From Neocallimastix lanati (nom. inval.) (lineage: Eukaryota; Neocallimastigomycota; Neocallimastigomycetes; Neocallimastigales; Neocallimastigaceae): a stretch of DNA of 64,000 nt. Every line of letters starts with the position of its first letter. The first letter of the stretch is position 1. Shown piece after piece: positions 26,873-41,559 of the stretch. The translations under genes were made by a program, and so were the position numbers. A model generated the notes under the pieces. The model searched no databases and was not told the DNA's origin. It was given only the letters and a program-made list of their open reading frames with translations. The stretch lies in assembly GCA_016946835.1 (NCBI GenBank), contig JACVTC010000131.1, forward strand, positions 448,501-512,500. Direction: 5' to 3'.

Positions 26873-28240
26873 ATGAAGGAATACATGGCTACTGCTTCTG
26901 AATTAATTGCTTCTATTAACGCACAAACTATGAAGAGTGACGAAGGTAAACCACAAAACACTTTTGCTAACTTATTTAAGTGTTCTACTTCAGTTCAAGA
27001 AGTTATTAGAAAACAAATTCATGAACATCATGATGAAGAAGAAGATCCATTCTTAGTTTGTGATATTGGTCAAGTTGTTCGTCAACATATTAAATGGATT
27101 AATAGTTTACCAAGAATTGAACCTTTTTATGCAGTAAAGTGTAATGGTGATCCAATGCTATTAAAAACTTTGGTTACTATGGGAACAGGTTTTGACTGTG
27201 CTAGTAAAGGTGAAATTTCAAGAATGTTATCATATGGTATTCCACCTAATAAGATTATTTATGCTAATCCATGTAAACAAATTTCACACATACGTTTTGC
27301 TGCTGAAAAAGGTGTAGAGATGATGACTTTTGATAATATGGATGAACTTAATAAGGTTAAAAAATATCACCCAAATGCTAAGATGGTTTTAAGAGTTTTA
27401 ACTGATGATTCACATTCTCTTTGTAAGTTTGGTATAAAGTTTGGTGCCTCTCCTTCTGCTGCTCGTGAATTATTAGAAAAGGCTAGAGAATTGGGTATTA
27501 ATGTTATTGGTGTAAGTTTTCATGTTGGTAGTGGTTGCTTCAATGCCGTTGCTTTTAGAGATGCGGTTCTTGTCGCTCGCAACGTTTTTGATATTGGAAA
27601 GGAACTTGGTTTTGATTTTACTTTATTAGATGTTGGTGGTGGTTTCCCAGGATCTGATAGTGAAAATATTTCCTTTGATGGAGTTTGTGAAGTTCTTCGT
27701 ACTGCTATTGATGAAAATTTCCCATCTAATGTAAGAGTTATTGCTGAACCAGGACGTTACTACGCTGCCTCCGCCTTTACTTTAGCTGCACAGATTATTG
27801 CTCGTCGTGTTGTTAAGCGTGATGGTAGTGATGATGGTCTTGCTAGTCTTAATGATCATCCATCCTTTATGTATTATATTAATGAAGGTGTTTATGCTAG
27901 TTTTAATAGTTTAATGTTTGATCATCAACTTGCTCATCCAAGACCTTTATGTAAGAATGGTCAGTTCTTCTTTGATGAAGGAATGAGTAATGAAACTGAA
28001 TTCAATTGTAGTGTTTGGGGTCCAACTTGTGATTCTTTAGATTGTTTAACCAAAAGTGCCTCATTACCAGAATTGAACATTGGAGATTGGTTATACTTTG
28101 ACGAAATGGGTGCCTACACTATTAGTGCTGCTTCTGAATTTAATGGTTTCATTAAGAGTAGAATATTATATACTAATACTGAAACTGTAGAATTACTTCG
28201 TATTGCTATTGAAGAACAAAATAGAAAAATGAAACAATAA
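26873..28240 (+). CDS. Ornithine decarboxylase
   Basis: Pyridoxal-phosphate enzyme of the group IV (alanine-racemase-fold) decarboxylases that converts ornithine to putrescine, the first committed step of polyamine synthesis in the cytosol. The 455-aa protein is a single exon of normal family length. Visible family landmarks are the cofactor lysine in PFYAVKCN (K89), the FDCASKGEI segment, CKFG (184-187), SFHVGSGC with the stacking His217, the glycine loop DVGGGFPG (253-260), EPGRYY (292-297), the active-site Cys/Asp in PTCDSLD (C386, D387), and FDEMGAYT with Tyr415. The active site is therefore complete. The ATG at 26873 is the first in-frame Met; another Met lies four residues on. No ATG occurs in the roughly 200 bp before it, so no upstream ORF is evident. 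Antizyme control is known in the family but cannot be read here. The C-terminus is short, without a clear PEST tail. Confidence 0.97.
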   Translation: MKEYMATASELIASINAQTMKSDEGKPQNTFANLFKCSTSVQEVIRKQIHEHHDEEEDPFLVCDIGQVVRQHIKWINSLPRIEPFYAVKCNGDPMLLKTLVTMGTGFDCASKGEISRMLSYGIPPNKIIYANPCKQISHIRFAAEKGVEMMTFDNMDELNKVKKYHPNAKMVLRVLTDDSHSLCKFGIKFGASPSAARELLEKARELGINVIGVSFHVGSGCFNAVAFRDAVLVARNVFDIGKELGFDFTLLDVGGGFPGSDSENISFDGVCEVLRTAIDENFPSNVRVIAEPGRYYAASAFTLAAQIIARRVVKRDGSDDGLASLNDHPSFMYYINEGVYASFNSLMFDHQLAHPRPLCKNGQFFFDEGMSNETEFNCSVWGPTCDSLDCLTKSASLPELNIGDWLYFDEMGAYTISAASEFNGFIKSRILYTNTETVELLRIAIEEQNRKMKQ

Positions 28241-29219
28241 ATATCTTAAAATTAAGATTATTAATATTGTTCATTTGAGCTTTTTTTTTTTTTATATATA
28301 CAAAATTTTATTTTAATTTGTGATATTTTTTTTTTTTTAAAAAAAAGTAAAAAGAAAAAAAAGTAAATTAAAAATAAATAAATATATAAATATATTTTAT
28401 AAAATTTATTTTTAAATTAATATATTTTATTCTTATTACTTTTGAAAAAAAGAAAAGAAAAAAACCGCAAAAAAAAAAAAAAAAAACGGAAAATAAAAAA
28501 AGAATTAGAGGTTTTTTTTTTCCTTTTTTTTTTTTTTTTTATTTTTTTATTTTACATAATATAAATATACAATTTAAAAAGTTGATTTTTTATTTTAATT
28601 GAAAAAGGGTAACTTTTTTTTTTTTTATTATACAAAGATTTTTCAATAAATAAATATTTATAACCATAAAAAAAAATTTTTTTAATATATATCACCATAT
28701 TTACATTCATAAGTTAATTAGTATTTCATATTATAAATTTAAATAAATTATTTACACATAAAAAAAAAATTCAAAAATAATTTTCAATCTTACATTAGGT
28801 ATTTAAGTATATTGTATTTTTTTTTTTATATAATTTTATTCTTGAGTTTATTTTGTAAATTGTGAGTAAAAATGAGAAAAGGAGGAGTTTTAATTTATTT
28901 AAGAATTTTGATTTTTTTTGAAATAATAGTATTATTAAATTTTTATGATTATAATTTATAATTATTACAATATTTTAATTGTATAATTATTTATTGTGTA
29001 ATATTAACTTAGCTTAGTTAATGGTTTAAGTATATATAAAATATATTAATACTTATATTTATACTAATAGTTAATACATAAAAATAAAATTATCTATTTA
29101 ATATTTCAATGAATTTCTAATGAAATATTTTAAGGATATTGAAATTCTTTATGAAATTTTTTTATAATTTCTAAATATTGTCCAATATCTAATTGTAATG
29201 TAAACAACTGTAATTTAAA
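28241..29219. other. Intergenic, includes the 3' end region of ornithine decarboxylase
   Basis: AT-rich with several homopolymers. Candidate polyadenylation signals such as AATAAA are frequent and not diagnostic. No gene seen. Confidence 0.6.
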
Positions 29220-30567
29220 TGTCAAGATAAATTTGTACTTTCGATTTCTTAGTAATAAATCTGTTCCTCTCCCATTGAAGAAATATGTTTTAATTTCGTT
29301 TATCCTTAGTCTTGTTATATATTATGCTCCTCTCTTTGGTTCAAATAAGAGCAGATGTTCTAAAGCTCAAAAAATTATTAATAGAGGACTTTATTGGAGT
29401 TATGGATTTAAATCTCGCAATTCTTCTGTTAGTCTCTATGATATTACTCGTGAATTGAGAATACCTCCTCTTTCAGCTGTCTGTGCTATATCTCAATTAC
29501 GATGCTTTAGAAAATGGAAAAATTCTTCATGTATTATTAATCATCTCACTAATAATATTCCTACTATGTCACATTACAAGGGCTTTGGATAAAAAATTAA
29601 ATGGTAAGAAAACAAGTGAAATAAAAAAGTTTTATTGGGAAAGAGATGTCTTCAAACCCTCAAAAGCCAAAAAAGCAATTATTTACAAGGAGAATGATTT
29701 TGGATTTATTTCAGAAATCAGAAAACTTAACATTTCAATATCTTAAGTATCAGTTGGGATTCTTTTGGATTTCTCGAATTAGGTGTGGTTTTAAATTTGA
29801 TATTAGTATTTCCATTAAAAGAAAAATGGTCTCAGAAGATTGCCTTAAATGTTGCCCTTGTTGTGGTGTTAATGTACCTTAGCTTTTCTCATTGGATCTT
29901 TGCCTGTAAAGAATTGGAAAATTACAGAAATAAATCTTTACCTTTTCTAGATGATCTCTTTTTGAAGTTTGCTATAATAATTTAACAAAAATCCTTGGAT
30001 GTTTCTTTAGATTCAGTAAAGGATTATGATAATAATATTTATTATTTTTATATTAAGTGCTTTTCTTGGTGGGCGTTCAATATATGAAAAAATTAAACTT
30101 AATGATGAGGAACAAAGACACTTAGTTGACAATATTTTTAAACAAAGTTCAACTTCGTCGACTCTTCAGTATTTTGTGGGGATTGCAGAGTTTCTAACAA
30201 ACGTAATACCTTTAATTTGTCGATCTTTTAGATTGATGATGAAATGGTATTCCGTTGAATCTACCATTGCCAAGAGCGTCGACGTCGAAATGATAAGATA
30301 TTGGATTTTCACCTCCCGGTGAAAGAACAGATACAGATTCGTTAGGTAACACTAATACTGAAATTATTACTCGCAATAATGGACGTGGTGTTATCACTGA
30401 GGAATGGGAAAAGTTAGAGGCTATTGCTTCTAATGCACTTTTATAATTTTATAAAATATAATATTTTATTTCATGTATTTTATTTTACTTTTTTTTTTTT
30501 TTTTTTTTTTTTCATTAAAATCATGTAATTTTATTATTATTATAAATTAAATAAAGTTTTCTCTAAG

Positions 30568-30599
<32 letters not shown>
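29220..30599 (+). mobile_element. 5'-truncated LINE fragment with poly(A) tail
   Basis: Begins within the thumb segment that follows the reverse-transcriptase palm (PLPLKKYVLISFILSL...YYAPLFGSNK, about 29268-29345). It continues in shifting frames through RELRIPPLSAVCAISQLRCF and FYWERD. A cysteine/histidine C-terminal knuckle follows (CLKCCPCCG then SHWIFACKEL, about 29850-29925), then a conserved FLGGRS box (about 30064). The 3' end is marked by AATAAA at about 30550 and an A run at 30571-30599. At least three frame changes or stops show it is dead. The paralogue at 34.8-37.75 kb shows the same order. It sits about 1 kb downstream of ornithine decarboxylase on the same strand. Confidence 0.85.
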
Positions 30600-30602
<3 letters not shown>

Positions 30603-31180
30603 CAGATATGAATAATGTAGGATCAAGTACAGATTCTGATCGCATTGACGAAGTTTATAATATTAGTATTAATATTAATAGCAATAGAAATACTATTATT
30701 AATAATAGTAGAATTAGTGATAGTGAAAATAGGAATATTAAAAATAGTGATTGCGAAAATAATAGTATCTTTACTATTAATAAAGTGAATAAAAAAAAAA
30801 AAAAAAAAAAAAAAATAAAATAAAGTGAATAGAAGATAGTGTTAATTTTTAGTAATTTTCCTATTAATAATTGAATATATAAATATATATGTGACATGGT
30901 ACCAATGATATAACTTCCTTCTTGGTAGAAGAGATGCAGACATTATTGATTTAAATTATAAAAAGGAATGGAATGTTTTTTGTTTAAGAACCAAATCACT
31001 TCTGGTGATTATTCTAAAACACCAAGAATGGTGCGATCTGCGGCTCTCTTTATACAGAGATTGTGCCTGGAGCTAGTTACTTGACAAGGGTTGCTATTCC
31101 GAGACGGCATAAGCGCAAACTAACCAGGAACTAACAACCAAGGATTGAATCAAGGTAAGGTTCGATTATAATACTATTGG
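30600..31180 (+). mobile_element. LINE 3'-end relic
   Basis: Directly after the preceding poly(A) run is an Asn/Ser/Ile-rich open stretch (ATG at 30608). An A run of about 23 follows at 30791-30813, and then, about 30905-31010, sequence reading as FLLGRRDADIIDLN...KEWNVF in broken frames. This matches the C-terminal FLLGGRSINNSTREWKDLF box of the LINE at 37.2 kb, where an Asn/Ser-rich stretch also precedes it. The relic has no intact coding region. Confidence 0.6.
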
Positions 31181-31183
31181 TAT

Positions 31184-31219
<36 letters not shown>

Positions 31220-31439
31220 GCTGTAATTATTACGAACTTTAATCTTTATTTATTTATTTATTCATATATTAATTACATGAATATAAATATTTTTTATTTT
31301 ACAAAGATAATCACAGAATTAATAAAATAAATGAATAAATAAATAAAAATATTGTTTGTCCATTTAAAATATAATAATATTTTAAATAATAATTTGAAAT
31401 TAAAAGTAATGTTCAAGAAAAAAAAAAAAGTGTATAAAT

Positions 31440-31680
31440 AACTCGGAAAAAAGTTCCTATTCAATGAACCTCATTTCCTTATGGATTAGGGTTTGAATTG
31501 ACTATCTGAAAAGAAATTATGGCCTTCTCCTTCAGTGGCATTGGCCCTGCTAGCTTGTCTGTCTCACTTCATTTTCAGTGTTTGACGCTCCTGGGCTAGT
31601 ATACATAAGAATCCTTGGTTTTTATGGAATATGATGGTTAGGATTTCAGGTAAGAATGCTCCCCTTTATATATAATTATT
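31440..31680 (-). mobile_element. LINE 3'-end relic, reverse orientation
   Basis: The reverse complement of about 31500-31610 matches the end of the LINE ORF at about 37380-37450. Shared stretches include GAGCGTCAA.ACTGAA, AGACAG.C.AGCAGGGC and GAAG.....CATAATTT. Only this part is recognisable and no tail was identified, so it is an inverted fragment of the same or a close family. Confidence 0.6.
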
Positions 31681-31896
31681 ATTATTTATTAAAAATAGAA
31701 TAGTTACTGAACTAGGTGAGAGGGTTGCGCTAATATTGCATATTTAAGAGGGAGTTACTAGTATTTGAGTACTTGTTTTCATGTGTCCATATAGGGATAT
31801 TCTACTAAATTGTAATTTTTCTTGACATTTATGCATGTGCCAAAGGAGTCTAGTATGAATATTTATGGATTAGGTTAAATTAACATTTGCTTCGGG

Positions 31897-32142
31897 AGAG
31901 TTGCATTTCGCCAAGCAACTTTTTTACTAGTACATTTGGCGAAATGCAATTCTGTTATTTGTAATCTTTAATTTATTTAATTTATTTAATAATCAATATT
32001 ATTTTGATATCATTATTTTACTTTTAATATTTAAATATTTCCTTTAAGAAAATAAATAACATCAATATTAATAATATTTTAATTTTCAATTGTTGAAATG
32101 CAACATTATAATAATACGCCACTTGGCGAAATGCCCCCCTCG
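31897..32142. mobile_element. MITE-like inverted-repeat element
   Basis: About 245 bp bounded by TTGCATTTCGCCAAGCAAC (left, about 31901) and CGCCACTTGGCGAAATGCCC (right, about 32118), which are inverted copies of the motif clustered at 6.0-6.9 kb. An additional TTGGCGAAATGCAATTC copy lies just inside the left end and GTTGAAATGCAAC just inside the right. The interior is AT-rich and noncoding. Confidence 0.5.
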
Positions 32143-32362
32143 CTTCAAAGGGAAATTACGAACTGGCGAAGCACTTGGAGAAGTAGTTACTAGAAATATT
32201 TTCAGCAATAATATGCATATTAGAGGGCCAATACTGAAACATTCAGTAAAGTCGCCTAATAGGGATAATTCTAGTAATTACCTCAATATTCCCACCTGCT
32301 CCAGAGGGGGGCTGAAACCAAGGACGGGAAACACCAGAAATAAGTAAAAAAAAAAAAAAAAA
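32143..32362 (+). other. GC-richer segment ending in an A tract
   Basis: About 200 bp of unusually GC-rich sequence that includes CCTGCTCCAGAGGGGGGCTG and ends in an A run at 32345-32362. An 85-codon frame spans 32090-32347, but it starts inside the inverted-repeat element and shows no known motif. The terminal A tract suggests a retroposed fragment of unknown origin. Confidence 0.35.
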
Positions 32363-32440
32363 ATAATAGTATTAGTAATTGTATATATATTTATAGTATT
32401 TTTTTTTCTTTTTTTTTTTTTGTTTTTTTTTTTTTTATTT

Positions 32441-32490
32441 ATTAGTATCAGTATCAGTATCAGTATTAGTATTAGTATTAGTTTTAGTTC
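32441..32490. repeat. AGTATC/AGTATT hexanucleotide array
   Basis: About eight 6-bp units, AGTATC changing to AGTATT and then AGTTTT. Confidence 0.85.
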
Positions 32491-34683
<2,193 letters not shown>

Positions 34684-36443
34684 TATTTTTTATTTTATTA
34701 ATTTTTTTTTATTTTTTTTTTAAATTTTATCTAAATATATTTAAAATATATACATTATGCTAATATTTATAATTAATAGCTACTTCTACTAAAGAACAGT
34801 TAGAAATATGGCACAATCACCATAAAAAACTTGCATCAAGCCATTCTGATATCAATAGTGCATTAATCGAATGGTCTAATAAGTTTTTCAATGGTACAAT
34901 CAGGTATACGAGACACAATGAATGGGATATAAATCAATACATCAGTATAGAAGAAATTAAAGAAGCAATTTTAGCTACTCCAAATTATAAAGCTTCAGGC
35001 TCGGATGGAATTCCTATTGAATTTTGTATAGTTTTAATTCCTCCGGATGACGAAAATTCGGTACATAATTCTGCTTCTGGTTTAAATTGTTTACAGAAGA
35101 TATACTCTAGAATTTGAAATGGAGAATTTCCTAGCACATTCCATATGCTAGGAAATTATATCTATTCCTAAAAAGGGAGATGATCTATCTGATTGTGACA
35201 ATTATCGAGGTATCTCTCTGATTAACTATGGTATAAAACTCATTTCGAAAATAGTCTCCAAAAGAATTTAAATAATTTTATTAGGCCAGAGTAATTGGAT
35301 TTCGTAATAAAGAAGAAAGTGTTAGTTTTTTTATTTCAATTAGAGAAATTTGACAAAGGCGTAAAAATGATAATAAAGAAACTTACCTTGCCTTTCTAGA
35401 TTTAAAAAAGGCATATGATTCTGTTCCAATAGGTAATATTTTATATTTATATAAATTAGATGCTTTAGGTATTAGAGGTAAATGTTATCAATTTATAAAA
35501 AATCTATATTTGATTTCCAAAGCCAGTGTTAAAATTGATGATCAATATTCGGAATCTTTTAATATTATGAAAGCTGTTAGATAAAGTTGTCCACTATCAC
35601 CAATTCTTTTCAATCTATATTTATTAATGACATTTTTAATGATTTTTCAGAACTTGGAATTCCTATAGGCGAATCTAGATGTTGTGGTGGACTCTTTGCA
35701 GATGATATTTTTCTATGCGCATGCGCACCGTCAAGAACTAAGTTTAAAAAAGTGCTTAAGAAGGTAAATGAATGGGCTAAATTTAATATGATGAATTTTG
35801 GAATTAACAAGTATGCAACGATGGTGATTCGACCAGACAGACCTCTTTTTCAAAATAAAAGTGATCCTACTTTTCATCTTGCTGGTTAACCAATCTCAAT
35901 AATTAAATGTTACACCTATTTAGGTATACTATTTGATAAAAGCTTATCATTGAACCCTATTATTAAATTACTTAACTCTAAAGTTACTAAAGCTCTCTTT
36001 TCTGTAAGTAAATTTCTTTCAAATTCCAAAATTCCTATTTCATTTAAGAAGATTATAATTAACTACTATGTACTTAGTGAAATCTCTTACTTTGCACCTT
36101 TACTTACTTGGTTCAAATAAAGAGAGAAAAAATAATACTCAGAAATTAATTAATAAAGGATTAAGATGGATTTCAAGTTTACATAAATCCAAATCTTTTA
36201 TTAATGTATATTCTATTTCAAAAGATTTAAATATTTATCCATTGTCAGCTAAGTATGCTTTGTCTCAAGTCAAATGTTTTGATAAATGGAAAGATTCAAA
36301 TTGTATTATTTCCTATTTAGATAATAATATTCCAAAATCTAGAAAATATACATGAACAAAAGAAAGTAGAACTCTTAAATGTAAACTAGAGAAAAGAGGT
36401 AATAACGATAATAAAATCAAGAATTTTTTATTGGAAAAGAGAT

Positions 36444-37460
36444 ATGAAAATCAATTCTATTAAAGCTGAATTTTATGACAAAAACAGATTCGAAGAAACA
36501 TCGGATTTTATAAAACTTTGTTATGAATATCCTGATCTTTCATATAGTTTCTATTGGCTATTGAGAGCACGAAGCGAATATATATTAGATGCTAGAATTT
36601 CTAAAGCTGCAAAAATAATAGATCAAATGTGTCCTAATTTTTGTTCCTGTTGTAAAAGTAATAAACAATGGATAAGGCATTGGTCAATTGATTGTCCATT
36701 TTTCAATCATATTCGTAGTAAAGCTAATGATAAAATTTTATTTTTATATAATGCTTTTAACCGTGGCAACCTAACAAATGATATTATTAATAGTAATAAT
36801 GATAATCGCAACAGTAATAATAGTAATAGTAATAATAGTAATAGTAATAATAGTAATAGTAATAATAGTAATAGTAATAATAGTAATAGTAATAATAGTA
36901 ATAGTAATAATAGTAATAGTAATAATAGTAATAGTAATAATAGTAATAGTAATAATAGTAATAGTAATAATAGTAATAGTAATAATAGTAATAGTAATAA
37001 TAGTAATAGTAATAATAGTAATAGTAATAATAGTAATAGTAATAATAGTAATAGTAATAATAGTAATAGTAATAATAATTATAGTAGTATTAGTAATAGT
37101 ATTATTAGTAATGTTAGTAATAGTATTGAAAATAATGTGTATGTTGATTCTAGTGTGTGTGAAAAAGTGTTTAATTTCCTTCTTGGAGGAAGAAGTATTA
37201 ATAACAGTACAAGGGAATGGAAGGATCTATTTAAGTGCCAGATGAAATCAGGTGCTTATTCTGATACTCCATTCTTGGTGGTTACTGCGGCTCTTCTTCA
37301 ATCGATTATACCTATTGCTATTAGCCAGCAATGGTTTTTATTCAATAGGTTCAAATCGAATCGTACTACTACTACTACCAAGAGCGTCAATACTGAAGAA
37401 ACAATAAGACAGGCCAGCAGGGCTAGCGCAACCAATGAAGATCATAATTTTGTATCTTAA
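36444..37460 (+). CDS. C-terminal ORF segment of the LINE, with zinc knuckle and Ser/Asn repeat
   Basis: A 338-codon open frame, in reality the end of the LINE ORF2 rather than a gene of its own. Residues about 1-60 resemble the region before the knuckle in the 29.2-kb paralogue. The knuckle CPNFCSCCKSNKQWIRHWSIDC covers about residues 64-85. Residues about 120-212 are (SNNSN)n. After it come a serine/asparagine tail, FLLGGRS (about 249-255), and a segment with ALLQSIIPIAISQQWFLF that may be a short hydrophobic helix. The open repeat implies slippage in 15-bp units without frame loss. Confidence 0.75.
   Translation: MKINSIKAEFYDKNRFEETSDFIKLCYEYPDLSYSFYWLLRARSEYILDARISKAAKIIDQMCPNFCSCCKSNKQWIRHWSIDCPFFNHIRSKANDKILFLYNAFNRGNLTNDIINSNNDNRNSNNSNSNNSNSNNSNSNNSNSNNSNSNNSNSNNSNSNNSNSNNSNSNNSNSNNSNSNNSNSNNSNSNNSNSNNSNSNNSNSNNSNSNNNYSSISNSIISNVSNSIENNVYVDSSVCEKVFNFLLGGRSINNSTREWKDLFKCQMKSGAYSDTPFLVVTAALLQSIIPIAISQQWFLFNRFKSNRTTTTTKSVNTEETIRQASRASATNEDHNFVS
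36806..37077 (+). repeat. 15-bp coding minisatellite (AGTAATAATAGTAAT)n
   Basis: About 18 almost perfect 15-bp units encoding SNNSN, inside the LINE ORF. Confidence 0.95.
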
Positions 37461-37751
37461 AATTATGATTAACATTGTGAAGTCATAATTAATTATTATA
37501 CTTCAGTATAATAATGCCCTAGTGAAATCTTACAGATATTAATTAAATGAAACTAGAATATTTTATACCATTATTTTATTTTATTTTATTTTGTGTTTTT
37601 TTTGTTTTTTTTTGTTTTTTTTCGTTTTGTTTATTATATTTATCTTTTTTTTTTTTTCTTTTCTTTTTATTACATGTATTTTTTCAAATATTTAATTAAT
37701 AAAGATGAAACAAGTTTGCTGCCTTTAAAAAAAAAAAAAAAAAAAAAAAAA

Positions 37752-38510
<759 letters not shown>

Positions 38511-38731
38511 TATAATTATAATAATTATTTTATTTTTATTAAAGTTTTTATCAATAGCTTGATTGAAAACTTTGAATTATAACTATAGAAATAATAAAAT
38601 AAATATTTAAAAATATTGATTTATAGAATACATGTAGTAATGTATTTAGGTAATATTAGTTTTTTTTGTTTTTTATTTTATTTCTAAGTAATTATTGATT
38701 TTGTTATTACTACTTTTTATGTTCTTATTTC

Positions 38732-38778
<47 letters not shown>

Positions 38779-39345
38779 AAAGATAAAGATGCTATTATTA
38801 TTATCTTTACTTTTTTTTTAAAAAGTAAAGAGGGAGAGTTAACAATAAAATTCATATTTAGTATGAATTATAGTGTATATAATTTTTTATTAATATATTA
38901 ATTATCAATAGAAAATAAAAATAAAAAAAAAGAAAAAATTTTAATATTATATTACTATCTATCTTCCTTTTAAATTCAATATTTTAAAGTTAATAGTCAA
39001 ATTAATTTCAAATAAACTAAAAAAAAAAAAAAAAAAAAAAAATCATTAAATACTTTTTTTATTAATTTTAAGTTTAAACAATTCGAAAATATTACCTTTA
39101 TATATTACATATATTAAATGCCTTTTAATATATTTATATTTAATATGTTTTAATATATTGTAATATACTTTTATTAATATATTAGTATTAGTATTAAAAA
39201 TTAACTTTTTTTTTTTTTTTTTAAAAAGATGGAAAATTTATTAATTGAGTTGTGCTACTTTAAAATCATTTTATTAGTTAACTATATTATTAGTATTATT
39301 TATTATTTTTAATTTATATTTTTATACAATTTTTTCTTTTTTTTT

Positions 39346-39389
<44 letters not shown>

Positions 39390-39594
39390 ATAAAGTATCT
39401 TAAAATTGTTCTCTTTTTATATAATTGAAATTAAATCAATTTTTTTATTTTATTTTATTTTATTTTTATTTATTATTGTCAAATTTTAATAAAATAGGAA
39501 TAACTCAATTTAAAATTTTATTATTTTATATTATTTTTTTGTTAAAAAAAAAAAAAAAAAAAAGATTATATTTTAAATTATTAAAAATGAGAAA
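38511..39594. other. AT-rich spacer before the PRC1/Ase1-family gene
   Basis: Homopolymers (T runs at 38738-38777 and 39350-39385) and no coding content. The promoter of the downstream gene should lie here, but no element can be named. Confidence 0.6.
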
Positions 39595-40067
39595 ATGAAT
39601 AACATATATCAACAACTTGATGAAATTAAAATTCTTTGGAAACAATTAAAACATTATGACACTAAAAAATTTAGTTTATCAACCCAAGAAGAAGATAATA
39701 CTTTGAACAAAACAGAAGATGAAATTTTATCAGGACCTGAAGCAACAAAAAAACTTGAAGTATGAATTATAATATATATATATATATGTATTTAAAATGA
39801 TTATGTAGATATATATATATATATTTATTTAAAAAATATAAATTGTAGAACCAAATATTTAATATTGAATCATTTTTTTAATTTCTATTATTTTATTTTA
39901 TTTTTTATTTTTTATTTTATTTTATTTTATTATTATTTTTTTTTTTGTATAAAATAAAAATATAAAAAGAACATAAGTCAACAACTTAAAGAAATCATCG
40001 AAAATGAAAATAAATTCAAGGAAAAAATAATAAAACAAATAAAAGGAATTATTGTAAAGTATTCTAC

Positions 40068-40101
<34 letters not shown>

Positions 40102-41484
40102 TATTCTAATTAAATATAATAAAAAATTATAAAATATAATTAATTATATTATTTATTAATTATTATTAATATTATTATTATTTTGAAATTCATCTTGTTG
40201 TACATTTCATTATTATTATTTTAAAAATGATAATAAATGATAATAATATTAGTCTTCAATAAAATATTTTTGTGAGATATTGTCCCTGGATAATGAACAA
40301 TATAACGAAGCAGAAACTTTTGATAGTTCTTCATGTCTTATTGAGAAAAAAGAAAAATTACAAAAATTGGAATTAGAAATGAATCATGTAAGAGCATTTA
40401 TTATATTCTTTTATTCATTTATTGATTTTATTATTAATTTTATTCTTTTATTCTTCTTATTAATTTTTTTATATTATATTATATTATATTTTTCTAATAT
40501 TAATATCTTCTTTATTTTTAAATATTGAAATTATACCTTTATATATATAATATATTATAAATTTCATTTGATTTTTAAAGATGGTATCTGAAAGGAAAGC
40601 AATTATTAGAGATTTGAAAAAAGAAATGAACTCATTGTATTTAGAATTGGGTGAATTTTCATTGATTGAAGAAGATGTAAATTTAAAATTTCATTTAATA
40701 TTTAAAAAAAAAAAAAAGAAAAGAAAAGAAAAATATTAATAATAATTATATATATATGTTAATAAATTTTATTATTCGATCTATTTTTTATTCATTTATA
40801 ATTATTATTACTATAAATAGATTAAATTTAATGATTTATCATATAATTTTATTAATAAACTAAAAGATGATATCAAACAATTAAAAATTCAAAAGGTAAT
40901 AAATATATATATTCATACATATAATATTAAATTTAAATTTAAATTTAAATTTTAAAACTTAAATATAATTAAACAATTTTTTCAATTTTGATTCTTATTA
41001 TTATATTCAATTTCAAAATTAATTTCGAATTTAAATTTCAAATATAATTTTCAATTTTATTTAAATTTATTTTTAAATTTCAATTTCAATTCAATTTCAA
41101 TTCAATTTAATTTCAATTTATAAAGATGAAAAATGTCAATGAATTTATATTTATAACACAAGATTATTATGTATTGAAGGAGAAATTACAATATTCAACT
41201 TTTGTTCAGGAGAACGAAAATTATTTAAAATTTAAATATATTGACGATGTGTTATCAATAAATGATATTCCTTTACAAATAAAATCATTTTTGAATCAAA
41301 TAAGTCTCCTCAAACTTAAAGAAAATATATCCTATTTAAAAAATATTGAGGAATTTGAGTTAAAAGATGTAATTGAAGACATAATCAATCTTTATTTTAA
41401 TTCGGATAATTCTGAACAAAAGAAAAAAGTACAAATTATTGAAATTGAAGATATTAATGAAACTAAGGATAGTAATAAAAAGGA

Positions 41485-41559
<75 letters not shown>

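Larger units (their letters stand above)
34780..37751 (+). mobile_element. LINE (non-LTR retrotransposon), degenerate, with poly(A) tail
   Basis: Reverse transcriptase motifs occur in order but in several frames with stops. They are the N-terminal segment with GSDGIPIEF (about 35000), PKKGDDLSDCDNYRGISL (about 35170-35225), AFLDLKKAYDSVP (about 35390), SCPLSPILFNLY and the catalytic FADD at 35695-35706. Thumb and linker follow (PLSAKYALSQVKCF, about 36240). The last 338 codons (36444-37460) are open. They hold a cysteine/histidine knuckle (CSCC...H.....C, about 36642-36700), a long Ser/Asn repeat, and a C-terminal FLLGGRS box. AATAAA at about 37701 precedes an A run at 37728-37751. No endonuclease domain was found upstream, so the copy is broken and probably 5'-incomplete. 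Confidence 0.9.

Noticed and set aside
36806-37077. CRISPR-like array
   Set aside because: Units are contiguous 15-bp coding repeats without spacers, inside a LINE ORF.
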